A DNA stretch of 64,000 nucleotides from Fodinibius sp036381435. GTDB taxonomy: Bacteria; Bacteroidota; Rhodothermia; Balneolales; Balneolaceae. Below are positions 44,087 through 52,298 of the stretch, in pieces. The stretch covers positions 61,381 through 125,380 of the forward strand of contig DASVCW010000045.1 of assembly GCA_036381435.1 (NCBI GenBank), read 5' to 3'. The stretch's first letter is position 1. Each line of letters begins with the position of its first letter. A program made the position numbers and the translations under genes. The notes below the pieces were generated by a model. It ran no database searches. It saw only the letters and a list, made by a program, of their open reading frames with translations, and was not told the origin of the DNA.

Positions 44087-44866
44087 CTAAGGTTTTCCGC
44101 CCAGTTCATCATAACGTTTTCTCAACAACTGTACATCCTCCCAGGTGGGCCGTTTCCATTTTCTTCGATAGAGCAATGCAGCGGGATGAAAAGTTGCCAA
44201 CAGTTCATATTTTCCCCTGAAATTATGAAATTTTCCCCGCATCTTTGTGAGAGATGCATTTGTATCTAACAGCGTTTGTGCAGATACTTTTCCCAATGCT
44301 AAAATGAGTTTCGGATCAATCAGTTCGATTTGCTTTAATAAAAAGGGGAGGCTTCGTTTGCGTTCTTCCGGCAACGGGTCTCTGTTATTAGGCGGACGGT
44401 GTTTAAGAATATTGGAGATATATATATCATCACGCTTAAAATTGATTGCCTCCAAAATTTGATTCAACATTTTACCCGCGCTGCCAACAAATGGCTCGCC
44501 TTGTTTATCTTCTTCGGCGCCGGGAGCTTCACCGATAAGCATTAAGTCTGCATTGGGATTTCCATCACCAAAAACCATTTTTGTGTTTTTAAGATCGGTT
44601 TTAAGCACATCTGCTTTTTCACAAAGTGCTTTGAGTTCTTCAAGGTTTTGACATTTTTCTATTTCCCTATAAATCTGATTTCCATCATAAACTTCGTCTT
44701 CCGGTTCACTTATCTTGTTTGATTCCGGTTTTTCAGCTTCCGGTTTTGATGATTTCCGGGTTAGAGAGTCTCTCATAGAAAAATCGCCATATAGTTCACG
44801 TTCCTTTTTTATGAACGAAATAACTTCTTCGATCAATGTGGATGGATTTTGGGAGGAATTTGCCAT
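44087..44866 (-). CDS. Family 4-like uracil-DNA glycosylase without the iron-sulfur ligands
   Basis: A 259-residue protein with a charged N-terminal extension of about 65 residues. The family 4/5 catalytic domain follows: MVFGDGNPNADLMLIGEAPGAEED, FVGSAGKMLNQIL, NILKHRPPNNRDPLPEE and ATFHPAALLYR. It should remove uracil from DNA. In usual family 4 enzymes four Cys hold a 4Fe-4S cluster. Here the pattern CxxCPL is CEKADVL, KCRPP is KHRPP and the last Cys is Ser, so three of four ligands are gone. The core motifs GEAPG and HPA are intact, so the enzyme is probably active without a cluster. Confidence 0.83.
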   Translation of the reverse strand: MANSSQNPSTLIEEVISFIKKERELYGDFSMRDSLTRKSSKPEAEKPESNKISEPEDEVYDGNQIYREIEKCQNLEELKALCEKADVLKTDLKNTKMVFGDGNPNADLMLIGEAPGAEEDKQGEPFVGSAGKMLNQILEAINFKRDDIYISNILKHRPPNNRDPLPEERKRSLPFLLKQIELIDPKLILALGKVSAQTLLDTNASLTKMRGKFHNFRGKYELLATFHPAALLYRRKWKRPTWEDVQLLRKRYDELGGKP

Positions 44867-44904
44867 AGTTGATTTATTTAATTCTGTTGAATGTTGCCTT
44901 TTTT

Positions 44905-45037
44905 ACCCCTAAATCCCCTAAAGGGGACTTTTGGAAACTGCCTTTTTCAAAGACCGTCGCCCTTAATAATGTGGTTTATAAAATAAGGTTGAGTCCTTCA
45001 ATTCGAGCAAGAATAAGTCCTTTAGGGATTTAGGGGT
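44905..45037. repeat. Inverted-repeat element with ACCCCTAAATCCC ends
   Basis: ACCCCTAAATCCCCTAAAGG at the left is mirrored by CCTTTAGGGATTTAGGGGT at the right, enclosing about 95 bases without a gene. It lies between the UDG gene and a small antitoxin-like gene. Confidence 0.55.
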
Positions 45038-45056
45038 GCCGGGAACAACAAAATTA

Positions 45057-45221
45057 TCAGCATTTGAGCCATCGCTCCATTCGTTTTTCGGCATCATCAT
45101 GTAACACTATCCGGCCTTCAATGATCGCTTTTTCTCCTTGGGCTAATCCTTCTAAAATTTTCAACTTTTGCTGAAGTCTGTCCGTCTGATCTTTAAATAC
45201 TGTAATTAATTCTGTTTTCAT
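45057..45221 (-). CDS. Small antitoxin-like protein
   Basis: A 54-residue protein starting MKTELITVFKDQTDRLQQKL and ending GRIVLHDDAEKRMERWLKC. The pattern GR-x-V-x-H-D/E-x-A-x-x-R-x-x-x-W/L is the C-terminal half of addiction-module antitoxins (RelB/CopG/ParD-like). No toxin-like frame lies beside it: a repeat is downstream and mtaB is upstream, 34 bases away and reading in the same direction. It may be an orphan antitoxin. The frame has normal codon use and an ATG start. The function is tentative. Confidence 0.55.
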   Translation of the reverse strand: MKTELITVFKDQTDRLQQKLKILEGLAQGEKAIIEGRIVLHDDAEKRMERWLKC

Positions 45222-45254
45222 AGTGTTTTCAGCAAGTTTAACAAATATATTAAT

Positions 45255-46589
45255 CTATCCCACCAGTTCAGCAATTACGTCCTGTTCTCTCTTCACTGCG
45301 GGAGCTAATTTTCCAACCAGATAAGCCTGCTTCGACCGTGCCCCGAGCTGAACAGGCAAAATCTTGTTTTCATACTGCGGATTGAAAGGAACTCCTACTC
45401 GAACATAATTATCGGTCCAGCCCAACATCATACCATCTTTCTCAGCACCTTCAAACAAAACGGAACGGACTTCGCCCGAAAACTTCGTATCAAAATCGAA
45501 ACGCTTCTTGTGGCTTAGTCGCCGGAGTTTATGCGTCCGCTCTTTACGAATGCTGTCCTGTATGACAGGTTTAATATTTAAAGCATGGGTATTGGGACGT
45601 TCAGAATAGGTGAAAACATGGAGGTAAGAAACAGGCAAACTGTCTATGAAATCGAAAGATTCCTGAAACAGTTCGTCCGCTTCACCAGGATGACCGGTAA
45701 TTACATCAACCCCGATGGCAGCATCAGGCATTAATTTTTTGATCAGTTCAACCCGTCTGCGATACAGGTCTGATTGATAGCGTCGACGCATCAGCCCCAG
45801 CATTTTATCACTGCCGCTTTGCAGGGGCATATGAAAGTGCGGCTGAATTTTGGCTGAATCAGCCGTAAAACGAATGATATCTTCGTGCATCAAATTAGGC
45901 TCAACGGATGAAAACCGGATACGTTCAAGTCCTTCCACTTTATCCAGCTCCTTCAAAAGCATGAAGAAACTTTCATCGGTACCGCGGCCGAAGTCACCTG
46001 CGTTAACACCTGTAATTACCACTTCTTTAAAACCTTCTTCAACCAGCAATTCTGCATTTTTTACAACCGAGGCAATAGCAGGGCTTCGACTTTTACCGCG
46101 GGCAAGTGGAATGGTACAAAACGAGCAACTGTAGCTGCACCCATCCTGTACTTTCAAAAAGGCACGGGTCCGGTCATCGGCTGAAAAAGCATTGTGAAAA
46201 TCAACCGTTTCATTGACATCAGCATTGTAAACAATTGGTTCAGCACGTTTGGTAAAATGGTCAAACAGTTCAAGCAGTTTGAACTTGTTTTTGGCTCCGA
46301 GAACAGCATCCACGCCGTCAATTTTGGCAATTTCTTCCGGTTCAAGCTGGGCATAGCAACCAATTACTGCAATAAAAGCTTTGGGATTTCTTCGAAGGGC
46401 TTGTCGTACTGTTTTTCTGCAGGTACTGTTGGCGCTTTGAGTAACCGAACAGGTGTTGATGACATAAACATCAGCCTGCTGATCAAAATCGGTAACGGCG
46501 TATCCCGCCTGATCAAAATCGCGCTGAATAGCCATTGTTTCCGAGTAATTTAGTTTACAGCCGAGGGTTTCAAATGCAACTTTTTTCAT
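45255..46589 (-). CDS. mtaB: tRNA t6A37 methylthiotransferase MtaB
   Basis: A 444-residue radical-SAM methylthiotransferase. The N-terminal UPF0004 domain supplies one cluster (TLGCKLN, INTCSVT, VIGCYAQ). The radical-SAM domain has VQDGCSYSCSFCTIPLARG, with the CxxxCxxC cluster, ITGVNAGDFGRG and HMPLQSGSDKMLGLMRRRY (in part). A TRAM-like domain closes the protein. It converts N6-threonylcarbamoyladenosine at position 37 of ANN-decoding tRNAs to its 2-methylthio form. The GCKLN and length distinguish it from MiaB and RimO. Confidence 0.92.
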   Translation of the reverse strand: MKKVAFETLGCKLNYSETMAIQRDFDQAGYAVTDFDQQADVYVINTCSVTQSANSTCRKTVRQALRRNPKAFIAVIGCYAQLEPEEIAKIDGVDAVLGAKNKFKLLELFDHFTKRAEPIVYNADVNETVDFHNAFSADDRTRAFLKVQDGCSYSCSFCTIPLARGKSRSPAIASVVKNAELLVEEGFKEVVITGVNAGDFGRGTDESFFMLLKELDKVEGLERIRFSSVEPNLMHEDIIRFTADSAKIQPHFHMPLQSGSDKMLGLMRRRYQSDLYRRRVELIKKLMPDAAIGVDVITGHPGEADELFQESFDFIDSLPVSYLHVFTYSERPNTHALNIKPVIQDSIRKERTHKLRRLSHKKRFDFDTKFSGEVRSVLFEGAEKDGMMLGWTDNYVRVGVPFNPQYENKILPVQLGARSKQAYLVGKLAPAVKREQDVIAELVG

Positions 46590-46680
46590 AGTTCCTTTCG
46601 CAGATCAAAGGGGAATGATCAATTTTTCTTCAATGCTAAAAATACGAAATGAGGCTAAAAATATGAAACAACCGGTAAGG

Positions 46681-46715
46681 CCAATAGCGCGACAGATTAA
46701 TTTTCGCGCTATTGG
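46681..46715. repeat. 12-bp perfect inverted repeat downstream of the transglycosylase gene
   Basis: CCAATAGCGCGA (46681-46692) pairs perfectly with TCGCGCTATTGG (46704-46715) over an 11-nt loop. It lies about 90 bases after the leftward transglycosylase stop and before mtaB. There is no T-run, so it may stabilise a 3' end or be a repeat. Confidence 0.5.
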
Positions 46716-46803
46716 CGATGGGACAAATCCTTTAATTACATTTCACTTCGAAACCTGAGCAAACTCTCTGCAGTAGGTTAAGAACCAACAAATCTGGAAA
46801 GGG

Positions 46804-47658
46804 TTAAATCGAGGCCAGGTAATTCTTTTTGCCTGCTTCGGCGAGATCTAAGACTGCATCCCTATACAAATCGCTGGGGTTATACCTTAAAACAGCCGTC
46901 TCAATATCTCCGGTCCGTTCTTTAAAATAGGCGAGGTAATTGGCGACCGACAGAATGTTATTGTCCATGTTGTAAAGCTCATTACCCACAAACCATTTAT
47001 TTAAGGAATAGGGGATGAATTGTGCATACGACATCGCGCCCGCATAACTGGATTTCAATGACAAAACATCAAGGTTGTTTTTGCGGGTAAAAATCATAAG
47101 ATGTTTAAGTTGGGCTTTTGCGAAATCACTTCTGTAATCTACAGCATACATCGAAACATAAGCGTTAAAAGGATTGTATTTGCCAATATATTGTCCAAAA
47201 GCTGTTTCAACCCCGATAATGGCCGAAATTACAAATTTTGAAATACCGTAGGTTTTCTCCGCCTTTTCAAGCTGTTCATAATGGGTATTAATAAAATCAA
47301 CAATTTTAGCTGATTTATGCTCAAAACCCAGAATTTGCTTGTACTCATCAAGTCCGCGTGATTTCCGTTCGGCAGATTTAATAAAACGATCATCAATCCC
47401 CTCATAAATTTCAAAGCGAGGATCTTGCATCAGGTTATCAATATCAAAACCCATTTCTTTAAACTCGTTGATGAGTGAAGTGAGATTGTCCTCATATTTT
47501 ACAAACTGAGAAAGACTGTCAGGTGAAGCATGATAAACACCGGAAGATGGTTTCTCGGCAGCTTCCGTATTAACATATTCAACTCCGCAAAATGCCGAAA
47601 TTATAACAAACAGTGAAGAAAAAAGCGCAATAGTCAGTATCCTGTAAATCATATCCAC
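46804..47658 (-). CDS. MltB-like lytic murein transglycosylase
   Basis: A 284-residue protein of the SLT_2/MltB type. The catalytic Glu lies in SAIIGVETAFGQYIGKYN, and SYAGAMSYAQFIPYSLNKW is the second conserved block. The N-terminus has a hydrophobic segment (LTIALFSSLFVIISAFCGVEY) that contains AFCG, a possible lipobox, so lipid anchoring is likely but weaker than in other cases. It cleaves the MurNAc-GlcNAc bond of peptidoglycan with 1,6-anhydro formation. It is shorter than E. coli MltB and is divergent from the pilus cluster; making room for an envelope-spanning machine is one possible role. Confidence 0.82.
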   Translation of the reverse strand: MDMIYRILTIALFSSLFVIISAFCGVEYVNTEAAEKPSSGVYHASPDSLSQFVKYEDNLTSLINEFKEMGFDIDNLMQDPRFEIYEGIDDRFIKSAERKSRGLDEYKQILGFEHKSAKIVDFINTHYEQLEKAEKTYGISKFVISAIIGVETAFGQYIGKYNPFNAYVSMYAVDYRSDFAKAQLKHLMIFTRKNNLDVLSLKSSYAGAMSYAQFIPYSLNKWFVGNELYNMDNNILSVANYLAYFKERTGDIETAVLRYNPSDLYRDAVLDLAEAGKKNYLASI

Positions 47659-48205
47659 CTGTAATATAAACTGTTGATTTTTGTAATATTTAGTGTCTAT
47701 TGATTATAATAAATTTAGTCTTTAATTGAAGGTATTTTTTTTCGTTATTTTTATCGCTAAGTTTTTTTAATAACCCAGCGGAACAGGAGAAATAATCTCT
47801 TTGGGAGGGAAGGAATTAGGCCGGCTTTTAGTGGCAACTTGAAACTTTAATGCTTTAGCTTAAGAGAGGGCTGGTAGTAAATTTCTATTTTTCTTGAGTA
47901 AGAATTATTCAATTTCGTGCATAATTTTGTACATTTTCTTCATGCAAGTAACAGCTGACTATTTTTAACCAATTTAAAGTGTACTTTTTCAAAACCCAGA
48001 GCAGGATGCTTCATCCGGGGATTTTTGAACCATAATTTCATCATAAAAACAATTTTTTCGGGATTTTTCTTCTCACACAAATAATCTGAATAGTAATGAT
48101 TTTCGTAATTAGTAATTTTTAACTTGTTTTACTGATTTTAAGGCTTATTATTGAACAGTTAACAGATTTCATGCCTTTGCAGCAATAAAAGGCTAAATTT
48201 TATTC
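47659..48205. other. Divergent intergenic region before the pilus cluster
   Basis: About 550 AT-rich bases between the leftward transglycosylase and the rightward pilB-like gene. I see no gene, no sigma54-type site and no clear hairpin. Promoters for both genes must lie here. Confidence 0.4.
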
Positions 48206-49978
48206 ATGGGTAAAGTAAATACGCGCAGACATATCGGGGATCTCCTTGTAAACAAGGGCGTTATCACTCAGGAGCAAAACCATGAGGCGTTAGCGATACT
48301 TGGTGAAGAACCGGAATCATCCAATCGCAGACTGGGCCAAATTCTTTATCAGGATTTAGGGCTTGACCGGCACAGGGTGATGAAAGAAATCGCCGCTATT
48401 TATGCCTTTGATGAAATTTTCAGCGACCGTGAATCGGTGAACGGGGATGTGATTGAAAAAATTAAATCAAACATCAACGAAATGCCCGCCGAGGTAGTTG
48501 ATGAACTGGTTCACCAAAAAGCCGTACCCCTAAAAAAGCATCGCAATTCGCTCACCATTGCTGCGGCAGACCCTTCCGACCCCGTGTTGACGAATGTCGT
48601 TTCTAAACTGAATTTTAAACATCACGAAATTCTTTATTGTCGGTATGAACTGGTAGAGCAGATCCTGACCCAGGTTTACGAACAGAAAAATGAGTTTCTG
48701 GACCTGCTCGAAGATATTGAGTACGAAGAGCCTGACCTGGAGGAAGAAAGTGAGGAGATTAATGAAGAAGAGATTGATGCTGAAATTAACCAGAGCATGC
48801 TCAATTCTTTGGTTGAGGGCTTTCTGGTTGAGGGCGTGCGAAAAGGGGTCAGTGATATTCACATCATACCCAGCGGACCCTCAACAACCGATATACGGTT
48901 TCGTATTGACGGAAAGCTGCAGCTATGGCATCAGCAGAGTAATGTAAAACCCGAAGCTATTTCGGCGGTTGTGAAAGACAAAACCCGTAACGTAGACCGT
49001 TTTGAGCGTGATGCCTCTCAAGATGGTTTTATACAGCGTACCGTCGATAATCACAGTATTCGTTACCGGGTTTCCATTATGCCTATGGTAGGTAAAGAAT
49101 TCGAGCGCAAGTTTGAATCAATTGTAATTCGTATTCTTGATGACCGGAAGGTAATTACCGACTTAAATGTGTTGGGGCTTCAGGAAAAAGCCAAAGCAGA
49201 TTTCGTAAAAGCCATCGAAAAACCTTCAGGTATTGTGATTGTAACCGGACCTACCGGCAGCGGTAAATCCACAACGCTCGTTGCTGCGTTATACTATGTG
49301 ATTGATCCGACGGTAAACGTACTAACAGTAGAGGAGCCGGTTGAATATTTAATTTCCGGGGCACGTCAGTTGAAGCTGAGCCACCACATGACTTTCGATC
49401 ATGCCATGCGAGGAATTTTGCGTCATGATCCTGATATTGTACTTGTAGGTGAGATTCGCGACCTTAAAACGGCAGAAATTGCTATTAAACTGGCGAATAC
49501 GGGTCACTTAACCTTTTCAACCCTGCACACCAACGATGCGCCGAGTGCGATTTCCCGTCTGTATAAGATGGGGGTTGAAACGTTTCTTATTGCCAATGCC
49601 GTAAACCTGATTATGGCCCAGCGCCTTGTACGGCGCCTTTGCAGTGATTGCAAGGAAGTATATGAACCGCATGCTGAGGTAGCTAAAGGCATCGGTTTTA
49701 CCGAACAAGAGATAGAAGAAACAACCTTCTATAAAGCAGTGGGATGCGATAAGTGTACCAACGGTTATAAAGGGCGGACAGCCATTATGGAAGCTCTTTA
49801 TTTCGATAAAGAAATTCGAAAAATGATTCTTGAATCGGGCAATGAAATTGATGAAGTTGGCATCAAAGAACACGCAATGAGTCAGGGAATGCTTAGTTTG
49901 CGGGGTTCGGGCCGAGAACGAATTAAAAACGGGGTTACCACTATCGAAGAGATAGTGGCGATTACAATTGAAGATTAG
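48206..49978 (+). CDS. pilB: PilB/GspE-type type IV pilus assembly ATPase
   Basis: A 590-residue secretion ATPase. The N-terminal MshEN/GSPII_E domain (about 8-150; HIGDLLVNKGVITQEQN) is of the type that binds cyclic di-GMP in some relatives. An acidic linker (about 170-190) follows. The ATPase core has Walker A VTGPTGSGKSTT, Asp box TVEEPVEYLI, Walker B LVGEIRDLKTAEIA, and the zinc motif CSDC...CDKC. It drives pilin-like subunit assembly at the inner membrane. It is the first gene of the cluster. No pilC platform or pilin gene is present in the window. Confidence 0.92.
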   Translation: MGKVNTRRHIGDLLVNKGVITQEQNHEALAILGEEPESSNRRLGQILYQDLGLDRHRVMKEIAAIYAFDEIFSDRESVNGDVIEKIKSNINEMPAEVVDELVHQKAVPLKKHRNSLTIAAADPSDPVLTNVVSKLNFKHHEILYCRYELVEQILTQVYEQKNEFLDLLEDIEYEEPDLEEESEEINEEEIDAEINQSMLNSLVEGFLVEGVRKGVSDIHIIPSGPSTTDIRFRIDGKLQLWHQQSNVKPEAISAVVKDKTRNVDRFERDASQDGFIQRTVDNHSIRYRVSIMPMVGKEFERKFESIVIRILDDRKVITDLNVLGLQEKAKADFVKAIEKPSGIVIVTGPTGSGKSTTLVAALYYVIDPTVNVLTVEEPVEYLISGARQLKLSHHMTFDHAMRGILRHDPDIVLVGEIRDLKTAEIAIKLANTGHLTFSTLHTNDAPSAISRLYKMGVETFLIANAVNLIMAQRLVRRLCSDCKEVYEPHAEVAKGIGFTEQEIEETTFYKAVGCDKCTNGYKGRTAIMEALYFDKEIRKMILESGNEIDEVGIKEHAMSQGMLSLRGSGRERIKNGVTTIEEIVAITIED

Positions 49979-49984
49979 AACTAC

Positions 49985-50122
49985 CGCGTTTAATGATTAA
50001 AATGAAATATTGACCTGACAGCATACTAGCGGTCTTCTGGTTCCTGTCAGTGTCTTCACAAACAACGCTGTCAGGCCTTTTGGGCACTTACAGGTTGTTT
50101 TAGAAGTTAATCGGCAAATGCG
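49985..50122 (+). ncRNA. Candidate structured RNA element, copy B
   Basis: This 138-nt sequence is the second copy of the element at 25326-25466. The core TTGACCTGACAGC and CTGGTTCCTGTCAG is identical. Hairpin 2 keeps AACAACGCTGT at the left and ACAGGTTGTT at the right, with one mismatch and a changed but paired tip. The closing helix CGCGTTT..GATTAA with TTAATC..AAATGCG has a different sequence from copy A yet still pairs, which argues for selection on RNA structure. It begins six bases after the pilB stop and ends 180 bases before the cyclic-nucleotide-binding gene. Confidence 0.6.
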
Positions 50123-50301
50123 TTAGAACTATAAAAACCGGAGTGGCTATTACAAAAACTACCTGCAGCCTGCAGGTTTGTATTTTGTTTCAATCGCTTC
50201 ATCGGTTCATTGAATGAATTTAAAAGTGGTTTTGGAAGTTAAACAGCGATACAAACAGTGTTTTATGGAGTTGACACAAGTTCAAAATAGGGGATAACAC
50301 T

Positions 50302-50802
50302 ATGGCAATTAAAAATCGGGCCGAAAAAGAGATACCGGGTTATATAAAGCAGTTTCTTAAAGAACCACCGGCACTGCTGAGGAATTTCCATCATGATGAT
50401 ATTATGGAGTTTCTTACACTTGGTAATGAAGAAAACTTCGTCCAGGATGATGTGGTAATTAAGGAATCTGAATATGTTAACTCGGCCTATTTAATAGCAT
50501 CGGGAAAAGTAGCTATTTGGAAAGATAATATTCAGCTGGCTGTTTTGTCAGACGGAAACTTTTTGGGAGAAACATTTTTATTCAGCAAAAATAACAGGAT
50601 GGCAAAAGTAATTTCTGAAGCTGAAAGTGTATTATTACGGTTTGAACGGTATGACGCACTCAATTTCTTTCGAAAAAAACCTGAAAAATTATTCAATATT
50701 TTCACAAGAAATATCATCGAAATTCAACAGAAAAAGATAAGTAACATGAATATTCAGCTGCTTCAGCTGAAAAAGCGGCTTTTAGAAGACAATAATTGGT
50801 AA
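50302..50802 (+). CDS. CRP-like cyclic-nucleotide-binding domain protein
   Basis: A 166-residue protein with one cNMP-binding domain (about 45-135). The strands FVQDDVVIKESEYVNSAYLIASGKVAIW and the phosphate-binding cassette FLGETFLFSKNNRMAKVIS keep the Gly-Glu and Arg that contact cyclic nucleotides. A C-terminal coiled coil (residues 140-163, IQQKKISNMNIQLLQLKKRL) replaces the DNA-binding domain, so it is not a transcription factor. Set between the two pilus ATPase genes, it may convey a nucleotide signal to the pilus machine. This is inferred from position. Confidence 0.8.
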   Translation: MAIKNRAEKEIPGYIKQFLKEPPALLRNFHHDDIMEFLTLGNEENFVQDDVVIKESEYVNSAYLIASGKVAIWKDNIQLAVLSDGNFLGETFLFSKNNRMAKVISEAESVLLRFERYDALNFFRKKPEKLFNIFTRNIIEIQQKKISNMNIQLLQLKKRLLEDNNW

Positions 50803-51025
50803 CCAAAATTAAAACATTAAAAAATTTTAATTTTAAGTAATTTAGTGTTTTATTTATTCAGGAAGGGTACCAGTGGCTGGCTTGCTGAAATAGTTTAGGG
50901 GTTGTATGTTTCATCTGTTCAATTAGCAAGAAAACAGGTGTGTTCATTTCCTCTCTATTAGAAAATATATCAGCTGTTACCGTTCTTTTAAACGTTGAAT
51001 AATAACTGCAAAAATAGATCTGTGA

Positions 51026-52276
51026 ATGGCTACAGGGGTACAAAAAGACAAGATTAAGGAAATAATTGCTTCGCTTGCCGGACAAGTGAAAAGTAGCTCA
51101 GAGGGCGTGGAACGTCATCGTGAAATTGGCGATGTTGTAGATAGCCAACCTCAGGAAGTACGTGCTGAACTTCGTTCCCTGGTTAATTCATTGCTCAAAC
51201 AGATGTACAAAAATGAAGCATCTGACATTGATTTTGGCGGCCCGGGTTGTAATCACCATGTTTGGTATCGTATTCACGGAGACAAATCACCCGATAAAAA
51301 TAGTCCCACTTTTAGCTTGGTTGAAACCGATTTTCTTTTGCACAATATTATCATGCCGAGTCAGCGGGAGCATCTGCTGGAGCACGGAAACCTTGATTTC
51401 TCCTATTCTATTCCCGGTGATAACGGTGTAACCGACGGTAAAAGGTTTCGTGCCGACCTTTATTTTGATTTACAACATCTTGCGCTCAATATGCGGAAGA
51501 TTGACAATACCATTCGTCCATTTAAAAACCTCCAGCTTCATGCTGAGGTTGCTAAAGCGCTGAGCCTCAAATATTATAAGTACGGATTAACGCTCGTTAC
51601 CGGTATTACCGGCTCGGGAAAGTCATCCACTCTTGATACCGTAATTGATGCTAATAATCGCACGGTCGATTCTCATATTGTTATCATTGCCTCCCCGGTT
51701 GAACTAATCCATCAGCCCATTCGCTCGGTGGTGCGTCATCGTGAGGTAGGGCGTGATGTAGCTTCATTTAAACAAGGTGCTGTCCAGGCATTGCGTCAAG
51801 ATCCGGATATTATTGTGATTGGTGAGCTTCGCGATCCTGAAACAATCATGACCGCCCTTGAAATTACTGATTCTGGTCATAAAACGTTTGGAACGCTTCA
51901 CACCAGTTCGGCCATAGAAAGTATTGAACGTATTTTGGGTGAAGTTCCTGTAAACGAGCAAAACCGGGTTCGTTCGCGCCTTGCTGATGTACTTACCTGC
52001 GTGATCAGCCAAAAATTAGTACCGAGTTTGGATGGTAAAAGGGTGCTCGCCAAAGAAGTTTTGGTCATCACAAGTTCGGTGCGCGCAGCCATCAGGAATG
52101 ATAATGTGGGGGAAATTTATCAGATGCTGATGGAAGGCAGTGATAAGGGTATGAACACTTTGGAACAGGATTTAAAGCGGCTTTATGACGCAGGGAAAAT
52201 TTCGAAAGAAGAAGCCATGAACAACGCGAATAACAAGAAACGCTTAGCTCAGCTAATTTCCGAAACTCAATTTTAA
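51026..52276 (+). CDS. PilT-like ATPase with altered Asp box
   Basis: A 416-residue PilT/PilU-type ATPase. It has a PAS-like N-terminal domain (about 50-165), Walker A TGITGSGKSSTLD (residues 192-204), Walker B IVIGELRDPETI, the His box TFGTLHTSSA, and a C-terminal part LADVLTCVISQKLVP. In ordinary PilT the Asp box reads IEDPIE; here it is IASPVE (221-226), so the first Glu and the Asp are lost. Other catalytic residues are kept. It may power retraction less strongly, or act as a PilU-like partner. It is followed by the PilM-PilN fusion after 22 bases. Confidence 0.85.
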   Translation: MATGVQKDKIKEIIASLAGQVKSSSEGVERHREIGDVVDSQPQEVRAELRSLVNSLLKQMYKNEASDIDFGGPGCNHHVWYRIHGDKSPDKNSPTFSLVETDFLLHNIIMPSQREHLLEHGNLDFSYSIPGDNGVTDGKRFRADLYFDLQHLALNMRKIDNTIRPFKNLQLHAEVAKALSLKYYKYGLTLVTGITGSGKSSTLDTVIDANNRTVDSHIVIIASPVELIHQPIRSVVRHREVGRDVASFKQGAVQALRQDPDIIVIGELRDPETIMTALEITDSGHKTFGTLHTSSAIESIERILGEVPVNEQNRVRSRLADVLTCVISQKLVPSLDGKRVLAKEVLVITSSVRAAIRNDNVGEIYQMLMEGSDKGMNTLEQDLKRLYDAGKISKEEAMNNANNKKRLAQLISETQF

Positions 52277-52298
52277 TCTGTCACAGATAATTTGACGA

